A stretch of DNA of 64,000 nucleotides from positions 1,049,634 through 1,113,633 of the forward strand of contig FN649741.1 in the NCBI GenBank assembly GCA_000310025.1, in the 5' to 3' direction. Below the pieces are notes generated by a model. The model worked only from the letters and a program-made list of their open reading frames with translations, made no database searches and was not told where the DNA came from. Below are positions 45,190 to 58,740 of the stretch, one piece after another (the first letter of the stretch is position 1; every line of letters begins with the position of its first letter). The stretch comes from Ectocarpus siliculosus (lineage: Eukaryota > Sar > Phaeophyceae > Ectocarpales > Ectocarpaceae). A program made the position numbers and the translations under genes.

Positions 45190-48100
45190 ATCAAAGCACA
45201 TATCCAGATGGGGCAACAGCCAGCTGTGCCACAATGCCTGGTGTTCGCGACGTAACGCCATCATCCGTGGAAGGGTTGGTCAAACCACGAGTGCGGTGTT
45301 TTTGCAAGCACCAAGAACCACAAGGAGCATCCAAAACCGTGGAGTAACTATACTCTGGGAGAGAAAGCTTTCGAGGGCCGGGGGTGTCCAAAAATCGAAC
45401 AATGTACTGGCCTGTTACGAAACTACTAATCTGCCCAAGCCACCAAAGTCCATCCAAAGCTTTGTACCAAATGTGGGCTCCGACAGGCAAAACAGAAACA
45501 GAGAAGAGCGAGCCAACCAAATGTCACGCGAAACCAACTCGTACCCAGGAGCAATGAAACGTTCGGCCTGATTCCGAGCAAGTTCTCGGTCGGCCGAAGC
45601 TATCCGAGCATTACGATAAGCTCGGTTTCCTTGTACGCGCTGACTAGCGTTACCAGACCAGTATAGCAGAATGTGTTTTTTGTATTCCTGCAAATCAGAC
45701 TCCCTTTCCCACGACGGTGTCAACAAACCAATCCAATGAGTCAGGTACAAGACAGCTATACCACACCACCGCGTCCACGTACAATTTGGTGTCCTGAAAT
45801 ATTCTCAACATCCAGACGACTAGACTCCGCTAAAATATCATCAGCAGTCAAATTATACGGGGGAGACTTGTTACTATACGAGTGCAAAACATATTTCGAC
45901 AGATTGGCCGGCATATACTTAGGCAGGTCATCCGTGTCGTATGGGTTGGTACACGGTTGGCACCGCAAGACGGAGACACGGTTGCGGGATTCTGGGCCCA
46001 GCGTGTCTGACGGCAGGTCCAGGTAGAGAAGTTTGCGCTCCACAGGTTTTCCATCCGGTGAATCCTCCGCTTTGGCCGGGCCAACAGCAAGGATTTTATA
46101 CGGTCCGGTGTAGTTGAGCGAAAGCTTCGCTTTGAGCACCGAATCATCGGTGTGTTTCCGCACACCCTGCCGAATAGTAGCGGCAGAGTTGTAGACCCAA
46201 GCCCAACCACCAACTTCGTACTTCGAGATCTGACGCAGACCGTCCAACAGTGCAGAGTTACGACGGTCGACACGCGACACCGTAATCGCATGTTGTTCCC
46301 GCACCAACGCGTAAGCTCGTCTCTGGCGTTCCACCGCAAGATTGCAGAAAGCGAGCTGGTCTCGATCCAAACTTTGATGGCCACCCACGCTAGGGTGGTC
46401 CAAAACAGAAAGCGGGAGACGGGGCAACCGTCCAATATGCACTTCATTTGGCGCCAAACCTGTGGCGGTGTTTACCGAGTTGTTGTATGCAAACTCGACA
46501 TGGGGAAGATGGACGTCCCAATCGTCCTGACGCTCATTGACCACAACAGCAAGCATTTGAGCCATGGTGTGGTTAACACGCTCGGCCCCACCGTTAGTTT
46601 GGGGGTGATATGAGCTGGTGGTGACTTTCTTGATTTTCATCAGCTCGTAAATAGCCATGGACAACTTGGAACAAAATTGCATACCGTTATCCGAAAGAAG
46701 AGTCACCGGACAACCCCACAACGCCATGTAGCGGTTGACGAAAATGTTAGCCGTTCCCATAGCGGTAAATTCCGCCTTGGTAGTGGCATACATACCCGCC
46801 CGTCGGCTGAAACGGTCCGTAAACAAAAGCCTATATGCATTCCCACGGGATGTGACCGGCAATGGCCCAAAAAAATCGACGCTCACTACAATACCCGGCC
46901 CATTCGGGAGGGGCATGATGAGCGTAGGCCAGCGATACGTTTGCCGGGAAGTCTTGCGCGCTTGGCAAATTAAACAATGCCGAAGCCACCAACGAACGGA
47001 CAAATCCATCCCAATCCACCAGAAAAATCGCTCCAACATACGTAAAGTCCGAGCGGTGCCCAGGTGAAAAGACGCGGTGGCGTGACATGCTTGTAGGACC
47101 CACTGTCGCAATAGCATAGGCACGTATATGCGCGGAGTCTTTGAAGGCGGGAGGCGAGTGATACGCCCGCCCGAACTACCGAGAGGCAGTGGGGCAGCAT
47201 TTCGCAACAACAATCGCGTACCATCGTCTGTGTGTGCAGGCATGTTTTAGATGCGAGGGCGACGACATCAGACAACGCCGGCCGTCGCGCACAGGGCAAG
47301 CAATCCCAGAATGTATCTGGCAAAACCGCCGGGGATCCCAAAGATAAAAAATGTATAGCCGCTACACACTCACTTTCTGACAGCTGTTCTCGGGCCCAAT
47401 CGGCATGCGAGAATGTTTGCACACAGTCGCGGAGGTGAGCTTCCTCAGCGGCCGTGGGCGGCACCACGGAAGCCGCAGGGCTAGTACCCGCGGACAACAA
47501 CACTGGCGGCATGGGCGCCGCGGGCGGCGGTGGCGCCGGGGTGGCGGCAGCTGGCGCGGGCGGCGGCGTCGACGGCAACTCAGCCGGCGCCGAAGGAGGG
47601 AGCGGGCCAGAAGTAGGGCTACCCACGGTTCTCGTAGACCGCGCGGCACCGCTCGACCGGGACGGTGTTCGAGGAGGCCGCGGCGTTCTGGGCACCACAA
47701 CGGCCCGTGGTTGTTTCGGAAAATAATTGGGACGGCTGTGAGCCATGCCCGAGGCCGAATTCGTTCTCTCCCGAGTACGAGAAGAAATCAGAGTGCCACG
47801 CGAAAGCGATAGGGCAGCTGAGGAGGTTCCGACGGTGGACGAGGGAGCGACGTCTGGCTCCGCAGAAACGGAAGCCGGAGGAGGTCCATCGGGCACATAA
47901 CTCTCGGGGGCTGCATCGCAAACGACAGCGAAAACACCAGGCGGCGAAAATTTCGACGAATCAACTACGGAGGAGGGCGACGGAGCCGGCAGGACCATTT
48001 GTGACCCAAAACGGCGGAAGTCCCCAAAGTCATCCTCCGCCAAAGGCGCGTGTGCCAACTCGTCTCGTTGATCGTCAATGTCAAGCCCACCCAAGCCGAT

Positions 48101-51100
48101 GTTCGGCGTCGAACTAGAGTGATAACTCCGTCCGCACGCACGAATGAGATAAACGCCCGCGGCGTCATCGACTGCGATACTGGTGTCACCGTGTCTATCC
48201 GCGTCGGTTGCCGGCAAGGGCAACCGCGAAAGAAAATCCGCATTGGCGTTGGCAGTGCCTTTGCGGTAGACAAGGGTGTAATTGAACGAGGAAAGGAACT
48301 CGAGCCAACGTTGGACGCGGGCGTTGTGTTCACCCACCTTGACGATGCTCTCCAAAGCCTTGTGATCCGAATAAATCAGAAAGTGCGTGGACCAAAAATA
48401 ACCGCGTAAGCGTTTAATTGCCCACACGATGCCTCCAGCTTCCAAGTCGAGCACTGTCCAATTGCGCTCGGATTCGAGCGTAGCGCGGCTAACGAACAGA
48501 ATGGGACGGATGGAACCATCGGCCTGTTCCTGTTCAAGGGCCGCACCAAAACCATCGATACAGGCGATACAGCAAAGCCGGAGAGGGCGGCTGCCATCTG
48601 CGACAGCGTCCCAATCCGGGAAAGCCAAAACCGGAGGTTCTGACAGTTTCGCCAAGAGTTCTTTGACAGTATCCGCCATAGCCGGCGTAAAACAAAACTT
48701 CGCGTCCTTACGCAAAAGGTCTGTGAGTGGTTTCACGCGCATGGCCAAACCCTTGATGAATTTGCGGTAATACGAAAGCCCACCCAGCAAGGAACGCAGC
48801 TTTTTGACGTTGTTAGGCAGCGGCATTTTTGTGAGGGCTTCGACCTTATCGGCACGAGGACTAACACCCGCAGGGGAGATGGTGTGACCTAAATAAACAG
48901 CCTCCTTAGCGCCGACGCGACTCTTGAAAGGAGAAAGCTTGAAGTTAAACTTGCGCAAACGCTCCAAAAATAGCCGTATGTTGGCGACACGGTGGATGGG
49001 GTCGGCGTCAAACACAATCACATCGTCCAGGTATGCAAGCACATGGTCCAGACCTTTAACCACTTCGTTGATGACCATGGTGAACCACGACGGTGCCACG
49101 GAGCTTCCCTGAGGCATACGGAGCCACTCGAAAAGTTGCGTGGGCGTACAAAACGCCGTAAGCTGAACCGTGTCCTCTTCGACGGTGATTTGGTGGAAAG
49201 CGGAGTTAAGATTGAAAATGGAAAACACCTTGCCCTTGTGCAGGGAATCGATGATGTGGTCAACACGCGGCTGCGATTGTTGACCAAGGCTGCACAATTT
49301 GTTTAGCTTTTGTCGTTCACGGTCAAACGCAGATTGCCGTCCTTTTTAGGCATGACAACCAGAGGGCTCGCCCACGGCGATTGCGAGTGCTGAATAAGCC
49401 CGGTAGCAAGGTATTGACCGAGAATTGCATCGACCTTTTTCTCCACCAGAGGGTTGAGCCTGTAGGGACGCGAGGCCAACGGTTTCGTGCCCGGGGGCAC
49501 TTCCAAACGAAACGGCTTCACGGAACAGCAACCGACATCGGACGGTGACCGCGAAAACACATCCGAAAAGTCACACAGCACATCCGCCAGGCTGTCGATG
49601 GCTTCCGGGGTCCAACCCGAGTCATGTAAATCAAAAGTCACATCGTGCAAATGTGCAGGCAAACGTTGCCACAACTCGCGAAAACTCACTCGCTGCGCTT
49701 CTGAGAGGCGTTCCAACAGATCCGGTGGCGGCGGTTTCGGTGGCAGTGAGGCCGCGGGAGAATCCGAGATCTCCGGATCCGCAACCGGGATGCTTGAATG
49801 CAAAGAATTCACGCGAGACGGCGGCCCATCCGCGGAACGGGCTGGCGGCGGAGGGTCACTCAACCCAACGCCCTCGGCCGTCGGCGGTGTAGGATCAATC
49901 GACGCAAGCAGAATCTGCACAAGTGGGGCAGTCGCCACTCCAAGCACCTCACCTGGCTCCAACTCGGCGCACCCCGTCAATGGGATGTGTTGAGGCCCGT
50001 CCGAAACAAACGCGTCCGACGCCGAGAGGGCGCCGTGTTTCGGTAAAAACGTGACAAGATAGTTGCCGGTGAGAGCGGGGGTGCCAGAGTTGCGAACGAG
50101 GTTCACCCTCGTCAAAGTGGGTTTATCGGAAAGGGAGACACCCTTCCTGCCGGCGTACCGCAGGAAGTAAGATGCCCCGGGGGCGGAGGGTCCAGCGACA
50201 TACGCGGAAGTTCCCGCCGCAAAATCTGATGACAGAGAAAGTTTCTCCATAATGCGTCCACTTGCCGACCGCGTGGGCAAAGTAGTGGACAAACGAGAGT
50301 TAAAACGCATCCAACTATCACGTCCAAGAAGGAGGGCGTGACCCATAGCGGCAGCTGGGACAACATACACCCACACCGCTAACGAAGCCGTGGCACTATC
50401 ACCATAAAAAATTTGAATGGACAGCCGCACGGATGATGTGGTTTCAAGAGCATTGCCAGAGCCAAAACCACCCCACTGCCGAACGGGCACCGAACGACGA
50501 CTGTGGACAGATGCAGCTCCTGACGCCTCCATGGCTTCAAGGAAAGCATCACTAATGAAAGATGAAGGTGAGCCCGAGTCCAAAAGGGCTACAACAGGCG
50601 CTGTACACACGGCTCCGGTACCACTATGCACGCGGACTCGCGTCGTAGAGGTATCGCAATCTACTAAAACATCACCGCTCACCAATTCTGGGCCGTGTTC
50701 CGCCAATAGCGGCGGTGGGGAAGCGGCGGCTTCGCGAAAAGCAGTCGAGGCAATATGCAGCACCTGTTTCGAGTGGTCCGCGGGCGTGTTGGCTGGCACG
50801 TCCAGCGGGCCACGCGCGTCCTCGGGCGAGGAATCATTGGCCGAAGAGTCCTCACCCGGGGGCGCAATTTCGTGGATAGTGGGACACACGGGGGCAGGTT
50901 GCCCCGAGTGTTTAGGGCGTAAAGGTTTATTGGGTTCGATCGGGCGCACACGCAGAAGCGTGCGCGTCGCAACAAGCGCTTTGCCCAAAAGGTTTTTACC
51001 AGTCCACTTGGAGGGCGACGCCGCACGCGGATCGAAGGCATCAACACCAATGCCCCACAATCCGTCATAGGGACTGGCCTCCGCTATCTGTCTATCACCC

Positions 51101-52330
51101 GTAGCCAACAAACGTTCACGCGCGTCAGCATTTTGGGCGAATTTTGCATACAAAAGCGAAAAGACAACATCCTCGCGCTGGAGTTCCCATAGAGCATGGT
51201 CAAAACCGCGTACCTTGCGACCAAGGGACTTGTGTTCTCTCGGGACGGAGGTAGCCATGATTTTGGCATAAGCGGCATCATCGCCGAAAATGCGGGCTTT
51301 CTCCGCCATCATGAACTGTTCGCCGCACACGTAGCGAATGCCATGAACCGAGAACTCACAGGGCGTCCAGTTAGACAGAAAGGACGGCGGTTTCCAAAAG
51401 AGGAAAACCTCATCGTTACAGTATTCCTGACAACCGTCAAAAACAGGGGCCTGCCGCGCGGGTGCGCTTACCTTCCCCGAAAAAATATCAACAAGAGAAA
51501 TGGCACCGGCAACTGGCAGGACAATCTGGGTGCCGCCCGAAGGCGGGCCGGGTTGTGGGTTACGAGGAGAGGCAGGCAAGAGCGGTGAACCAGCCGCAGA
51601 AGCGTGCGAAACCAAGCGGTCTACGCGGGCGTTTTCGCGCAAAACGTCGGCGTAGGCCCGTTCATTAAAAGCGGCCTTCATCGCGGGCGCTCGACCAACA
51701 TGGTCAGCGGCCGCGGGAGACTCGGGACCGCTATTTCGTGACAAAGAACATGAACCTTCTGATTTGGGGAAACCGTTACTTGCGCTCGGCAACGGCGGTG
51801 CAGTCAGCACCGTGCGACGTTGGTGCTCCGTAGAGGAACGTCGCGAGGGGTCCGGAGGGGGCGCGGTGGGTACAAGCGTACTCGAGCCACCGCGGCGGGC
51901 CTGCGGCTGTCCCGAAGGTTCCTGTGCTCCAGCGTGATTGACGAGACCACCCGGAGCCGCCGAAACGGTGGGAAAAGCCGGAGCCATGCCTCCAGGGGGC
52001 GTAGACATCGGGGCGAGCGTCCGTGAGACACCCGAAGTCTGGTCGGCCCCTCGCCCACACGACAAGACTGTATTCGACGCCGACGAGTCACGTCGGTCAT
52101 CCAAAACAGGCTGTGATGAGGCATGAGGCGACATCTGAGAAATAAAAGGTTGGGAAACTAACATAGGCGAACCCGAAGGCGTCTGTGTGATACGACATTG
52201 GAGGGGGAGAACGGAGAGCATGATCAACCCACGCTCAGCTGTTCCAACGCGCCCTTTCGCACAGCAGCCTAAAAAAAACCCGTCAAATTCAACGCCAACT
52301 GAACAGCTTGTTAATTTATGACACCCCCAG
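45190..52330 (-). mobile_element. Ty3/gypsy LTR retrotransposon with a NADAR domain
   Basis: Read on the minus strand, the parts follow in order. A Pro/Ser-rich N-terminal region occupies the gag position. A NADAR (YbiA/DUF1768) domain follows at about 51430-50950. Next is a retropepsin (LLDSGSPSSF, near 50600). Reverse transcriptase (YLDDVIVF) and RNase H (YSDHKALE) lie at about 49500-48250. The integrase, at about 47100-46100, has a zinc-finger region, a DDE core (VDFFGPLP, SDNGMQF) and HPQTNGGAERVNH. A further C-terminal coding stretch lies at about 45750-45190. The protease-RT-RNase H-integrase order is that of Ty3/gypsy. Coding capacity is nearly continuous but spread over several adjacent frames with a few breaks, some of which could be natural frame changes; it looks recent but probably not whole. 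Clear long terminal repeats could not be found by eye. Confidence 0.9.
50950..51430 (-). other. NADAR (YbiA-like, DUF1768) domain inside the retroelement
   Basis: About 157 residues match the NADAR pattern: FLFWKPPSFLSNW at the start, then CGEQFMMAEKARIFGD, LWELQREDVVFSLLYAKFAQ, LLATGDRQIAEASPYDGLWG and WTGKNLLGKALVATRTLL at the end. Known NADAR proteins act on ADP-ribose-like or riboflavin-pathway N-glycosidic substrates. In this element the domain lies between the disordered N-terminal part and the protease, where a capsid would be expected. Its role in the element is not known; a capsid too diverged to recognise may still exist upstream. Confidence 0.8.
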
Positions 52331-53511
52331 TTGTCGGTAGATGAAATGCGACTAGATCGAAGCAAGACGCGTCCCTCGCCACGACGTTTGTGTGTGTGTG
52401 GGAATCAAGCGGGCATGCACACTTCGCTCAAGAACGAACCTGCTGCATTTACCTTCCCGGCTGGTGCGTCAAAACAGGTACAGAGAGCTATAAAGCTGGC
52501 GTGTTTCAGTGGTCCACCGGTTGGCACGGTCGATGCAACATTGAACGAAGCACACAAATTGTAACGGCGGCGGGTACTCTAGTGGCATGTGCCTCTTCGC
52601 ATGGCTATGATCCCGCCGCAGTTGTAGATCGGCGTCGCGCACACTGCCACAATTCCCTTCTTCCTCACCTCCTAACTCCCTTCCGAAGGTAAGCCACCTG
52701 TGTATGCTATGGTTGGTTGTATTTCCCCATTCACACAAATGGACGTCTTGGCTTGTGTCCATAGTATTATAGTGCGCCGCCTGAGTGTGTGTTGTACATA
52801 CGCAAGAGGTACTTACTTATTATTTATCATATCTTTTGGATTGCATCCGAGATGTGCATTCCGGCTGTCCTGACGGTAGGCACTACAGATGCCTAACATG
52901 CCCGGCAGGTCGTCACCCTCCTGTCAGAACGCCTCATCCTCCAGAGGTGTATAGAGTACGTACACATGCAGGTTCTTGGTTTGGAAATCTCAATCTTGCA
53001 TCTGAAAAACTACATCACAAAGTGGAAGATGGCAAACCGAGGGTGATCGTCGCCTTCTTCGAGATCTTCCGACTCAACAAACAACTTGCCCCAACAACCA
53101 TGTAGTACTCTGATATCATTTCGTCGTCCCAGTTGTTTACAATACCTCGCAGCTTCTACCTACGGCAAGGTCTTGCCTGCCTAACTGAAGAGATCCTATC
53201 TAGGGCCACACAGAACACGTCTTCTGCGGTGATGACTTCATTATTTTTTCGGTTACTGCAGCTGCCGTTTCTGCGTTTTAGATTCGAGCTAGGTATCATC
53301 TACATCGCGTAAGGCGCGTTAGAATAGGGTTGTTTCGAGGTCATTACATAGGTAAGGGTCATCGGGGCGTTCCGCTTCTTGCGGATGAATGATGAGTACT
53401 GCTGCCACGTACCACGACCCACGACGGCACGACGGAGAACTTACAGCAGTTACAGGTTTTCGTTCCGTTTCGGAGGCGAAGAGCAGTTGCGCCGCATAGT
53501 TCGCCGGGGCA

Positions 53512-53552
53512 GCTCGCAGCTCGCAGCTCGCAGCTCGCAGCTCGCAGCTCGC
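53512..53552. repeat. 7-bp tandem repeat (cagctcg)
   Basis: About five consecutive copies of cagctcg. Confidence 0.9.
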
Positions 53553-53637
53553 ATGTGCATCTATCCACTTTAGGCATATCCAGTGTATACTCAGGACGGC
53601 TCTCTTGGCGTGTACGTGCCACCACTGGCAGTTTTGC

Positions 53638-53772
53638 TAAACCGCCCATGGGGTACCCGTGGGCACACTTTATGGGCTGCCCATGAGCTGCCCATGGGCA
53701 GCCAATGGGCAGCCAATGGGCAGCCAATGGGCAGTCCATGAACTGCCCACGAAGTGTCCACCGTGGGCACTT
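53638..53772. repeat. Minisatellite of gggcagccaat units
   Basis: Several 11-bp units (atgggcagcca) are flanked by partly inverted versions (tgcccatg, gtgggcac), so the array can also form hairpins. No coding role is evident. Confidence 0.8.
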
Positions 53773-55244
53773 CAACCTAGAACTTCTCCACCCGCACATC
53801 AACCTCGCACTTCGCCCCACACATCAAGCTACGTCTGAAAGGTATGCTGCGCTTCGGATGCCTGGTGACTGTTATTTCGGATGTATGCTGGGACTATGTT
53901 TGGGAATATCAAAGACCGGTACTAGATGGGCGGGGTGTTGGGCCAAGGGGTAGCCGACTCAATACCTTGCAGTAGTCTATGTATCTGCGATGCTTTTGTG
54001 TGGTGGCAGTTGCAAGTCGATCATTTCGGAGTTTGAATCCGAGTCATCAACAAAAAAAGGCTCCTCGAGCGACCACCCGTTGGCGTGCGCATACAGCATT
54101 ACCGTAATAGGCTACACAAGATTCCCACACCCCCTGGACCCTGGACCAATTTCAACATCGGTTGCTCCACATCACAAAGAGTGGCGGTGCCGATAACAGT
54201 GATGCGAGAACCGTCTCATGGAGAGCCTTCCGACAACGTCTCGCTGGGTGTACGCATCCTCTTCGATGTTGAATACTCGAGCTTTCAAAATCGGTACAGG
54301 GGGTGTGGTAGCTTATGTCACCTACGGTAGACACGTCATACATACGTTCCCCCACGGATTTGGGTTTTCGGTGGTTTCTCTGCACAAAGTGACGCAGCAG
54401 CAATGGTACAGCTATTCCCCGCGAGCTGTGTGTAGCAACGTCTTGTGTGGCGGCTGATAGAGGACACGGGGCCATAGGACCCACTGAAATTGAGGTGGTG
54501 AGAGTCTTTGCATGCATGCGAGAAAAACCACCTTCGCTAAAACAAATCCTTTTTGGCACTGGTTTGTTTCCAGGTGACCCCTCCCCACACACCGAAGCAG
54601 CAGCATTGGCAATGGCATCCGCCACGAGCTGTGTGTATGGCTCCCTCCCACCGCCAGTGCTGTCTTTTGCCCCTACCAGCGGTGTTGCGTGTTTAGCCGA
54701 GTGCTTCCCCTGTTCCAACTGCATGACTGCGTATGTGTGTGTGGGAGATCTCCGATTTTTTGGTCCTGCATTACCTTTACAACTCCCCAGGGAGCGGGGT
54801 GAGTATCTCCTATGGGTTTTGGATACAAATGCCGGTGAAGCACGGCCAACTGCTGTCGGAGCGCGACTAAACCGGTGTGGTGAAGAGCGTCCTATTTTTC
54901 TTCTTCGTCACAAGCCAGTAGATCATCAATCGTTGCTCTGCAGACCTCGTGCTGGTCGAAGGAGGGAAAATTCAGGCGGTCGCTTGTAGAAACTTGGGGC
55001 CCTGGTCGATAGAGCCTGTTTTTTCCCTTCTGGGACGCAGGGAAAAGAACGGTCGCGCTTCGCGCTCTGCGGCTCATTAAAGGACATTTGCGGCTCTCGA
55101 GGGGACAGGGTAGACTACCGCTGTACATTGTGGTGTTCTGCTACTGTACCTTGGACTTCTGTAGGCTGTACTCTTCACAAACCCGTGCTTGCAGTACTCT
55201 ACAGTCTGTGTTTACCAGAAAAGCACGCCTACAGATAGGGCCCG

Positions 55245-55435
55245 CGTTTAAGAAATTCTGGTAAGAAAAAAAGGTTCGAATTGTTACGGACATTAAGAAA
55301 AAGGGGCTAAGAAACACAACTCAATCTTGACCACAACATAAGAAACGTCCCAATAAGAAACATGATCGTGCGATACCCCAAGACAAACGAAACAAGGGGA
55401 AAAAGCTGGGGGAGTGTGTCCAACAAGAAACGTCC
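55245..55435. repeat. Recurrent taagaaa motif stretch
   Basis: The words taagaaa or aagaaac, often followed by gtccca, occur at least six times in about 190 A-rich bases with irregular spacing. The origin is unknown. Confidence 0.5.
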
Positions 55436-56034
55436 CACTGCTGCGGCTGCTGCTGCCAAGTTCACACCCCCTACCTAGCTCATGTCATGTAACTTTTTGG
55501 TAAGAGAGTGGTTATTTTCGCGGCGCCCCCCGCGCCCCAGCGCCACCGCGGGCTGCGCTACCCACTGCTGTTTATTCTGCTTTGTGACACGATGCAATCC
55601 GTTCCGATGTGGAGATCAGGATATGAATGTCGATGAAAAGTATGAACACTGTAGATGAGACGTTAGGAGCACGACGCTCAACGCATGCAGAACAGATATG
55701 ATGGTTGAGCTCCTGAGTCAACGACTACAAGACCTCCCACTGCTGGCTGTACGGCTGTAACAACTCTCTTATACCCACAGCTTTTCATCACGTGCAATTA
55801 TTCTATTGTTGTGATGCTTCAAGGGTTTGCGCGTAACTAAGAAGACGACCACAAAACGTAGCCTGCGATCATGTGAGAGTTTGCGGACGGGGCCTTAATT
55901 TTATGTACATATTCGCCTTTGCCGCAGAAACAATCGTCAAATTGCAGTGTCCCATGCTGTTCTTTTTACCCTTTCCGACTCTTCGGGTGTGTGCTACGTG
56001 CGCGCCCAGGGTTGATCTTTCAGGTACAAGCACG

Positions 56035-56492
56035 ATGCTCAGACGTGCAGCTATCCTTCTCCTCCCCACGGCTGTCGTGGCACTGGCCCAATCTTCGAGC
56101 AAGGTGTGTGTGTGCACGTTTTCCTTTGCGGGGGGGGAGTCCGAGAAGGGTCGCTCGCCTCGCAACAACGCGCAAGTCCATCTAATGACTATTCACCCTA
56201 TGACCTTTCAACTCGTCACCCGTGTTCAATTCAGAATGTCTTCGGTCTCAGACGTCGAGACTCTCCATCACCCAGTGTTCAACCTAGGATACGAACCCAC
56301 GGCACGCATTATATCACTATTAATATTAGGATACGAACCCACGGCACGCAATATATCACTATTAGACGGTTCAATGGTCAAAGGGTTAGGGTATGATTTC
56401 GTTTGTAGAGTTAAACTCCCGCAGTCGTAAAGAGTAAAAGATATGCACCGCTGTTGACAGACACGGCGATCACAAGTCGAGGATTGGCTTGA

Positions 56493-56530
<38 letters not shown>

Positions 56531-58708
56531 CTTCACATTAAACTCGTGTCAGTTGCCAATCCCAAAATCTAGCAAAGACGCGGTCCGTGGTCACGAAAAT
56601 GCTGGAGCCATCAGAAGATCTAAAGAATACGCAAGCCCGAAAGAAAAGGGTACACAAGCCCGAAGAGGTACACCTACATCCCTGCAGCACGTTTGCGTGC
56701 CCAAAAACTGAACTACCCGTCCACACATTACATTCGACTACAGAAGCATCGTCCCACCTGTCTCACACTTTACCAAAACGAATGTTTGTCGACTACAGCG
56801 TACAGCTGTCTGGAGTGCTGCCTGTACAATAACACCATGGTAGGCATGGTACAAGTTCGGGGCGCGCAACTGCTGTCTGAAGTGCTGTCAGAATGCGTCC
56901 GTGGATATACAGTGAAAAAGAACAACCAACCAAAGCCATCATTGCAATTGACAATCACCGAATTCACCCCCGATCATCTGTCTGTGTTGGACACAGCAGT
57001 GTAATTAATCGACACTGACTAGGAATCGTTCCACATTGAAGGGGTCTTCCACGATACAGGTACACAATAAAGGCACCCGGGGTATCCACGCCATCTCTGC
57101 AGCGTCTCTCTACAAAACCAGTGACGTCATCACACACACCAACACCGATGTTCAGGAAAGAAAACGGAAAATATTTGACAACACAAAATGTTCATCCGTG
57201 CGTCACGGTTCGATGTCGTCCGTGTGCTCCGGTGCCGCTGCTCCGATGCCGCTGCTCCGGTGCCGCTGCTCCGGCGCCGCTGCTCCGGTGTCGCTGCGGC
57301 CAGTCCTAGCACGACCAAACTCGACCCGCTCCGTCCGTACACGCTCTCGTTGCTGTCCTTCCTAGTCGGTTTCTCGCTTTCTCCCTTGTTGCACTTAGGG
57401 TTCTTGGTCTGAAAATTCTCGCCCCGAAGGGTCAACCAGCCCACTCAGCTCGTCACCACCTGTTCCCTCCTCCCCTTTGATGGCGAAGCCAGGTAACTGA
57501 GACAGTACAGCTCCCTCTAGCAAACCTAGGGCCGTGTACATGGTGCCCGTCCACCTCTCTGATGGCGTCTGCCTCCGCGCACAAAACTAAGATGGACATT
57601 GCTGTCTACACCGACGGCCATGAGGCCCGCGCATCCGCACTTTTGTACCTGACGCACCATTGCCGACCGAGCTCTACCACTACGCACACCTCGCGGCGGG
57701 TGCGCCGCAGCAAGAAGGTATCGGTCCCTTGAGGGTGAGTCTAGCCATGCTCGCTAGAAAGACCCCCCCCGTCGCTATGGGCCATGCCGAAGCAAAAGCC
57801 TTGCCTAGGCAGCGACGGGAAGAAGAAGCATGCGAGTGCCTGGTCTCCTGTGCTCGAAGCGAGGGTGAACTTCGAGTTCAAAGGGCAGGTTGCGAAAGAT
57901 TCTCCGCATCGTATTTTTGAATCTTCGTTGTTACTCGTTCTCCCTGAAACCCTCCCTCAGACATGCCCGTCGCGAGAGAATTTTGGGGGGCTTTCTCAAT
58001 CTGGCACGCTTTCCCACGCCATTTACATGAACGGCGACCATGCCTTTTTAGAGACGCATGGCGCCTCAGCGTGTCACCTAGAAAGGCGGCCCGGTCACCG
58101 GCGAACACATCTTGCCATAAGTTTCTTCCAGGATCACACTTTGGAAGTCTGTCGGCATTCTTATCGTTGCCAGCGAACAATTACTCAGATAAGACAGGCA
58201 TTTTGAGTACTACGTAAAGCTGTGCAGCTTCCAACTACCCACACCCGCCCGAGGAAGGGTATCAAATATTTAATCTTCAGTATTCTCGGAAAGCAATGAC
58301 AATTTCGCCAACATCTATGGACGTTTCCCAGGGAAGGAGTCCTACCCGTCTTGTTAAAGTCACGGTGCTCCAGATAAATGTTTGATTGTAGCAGTGTCTA
58401 TCCGTGTGCCCCACACACGCACATCCATGGTGAGCGCGAAAATTCCGCTGTCCCCCGCCTACAATGGTCTCGCCTACCATGCTGCCGCATACCATCATTG
58501 ATCAGACTATGGGGTACCTTGGCTGCTACACGGATAGGAACGACAGGGTATTTTCGGGTCCGATGACTTCTAGCGCCGACAACAGTCCAGAGGTACGTTT
58601 CTGCCATTGGGGGGAGCTGGGTGGAATCGCTTTCCTCTATACGGGAACGAACCGTGTTCGCCGAGGAGAACTTGTTATCTTGGTGCTGTATCGCTCCAAC
58701 AATTCCCG

Positions 58709-58740
<32 letters not shown>

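Larger units (their letters stand above)
52366..56034. other. Repeat-rich region without a confident gene
   Basis: The region contains the simple repeats listed separately. Between about 54150 and 54990 long ORFs overlap on opposite strands, up to 190 codons on the minus strand (54152-54724). None has a domain I recognise, and both strands being open argues for chance or an unknown decayed element. Confidence 0.35.

Noticed and set aside
49487-51588. Plus-strand ORFs inside the retroelement
   Set aside because: Antisense to the long minus-strand polyprotein region; no domains.
45190-52330. Search for long terminal repeats around the gypsy element
   Set aside because: I compared the flanks at about 44500-45200 and 52240-53400 by eye and saw no matching repeats. 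A computed self-alignment is needed.
57036-57444. Ala/Pro/Arg-rich ORFs on both strands
   Set aside because: Produced by the 14-bp minisatellite in an intron of the WSC gene.
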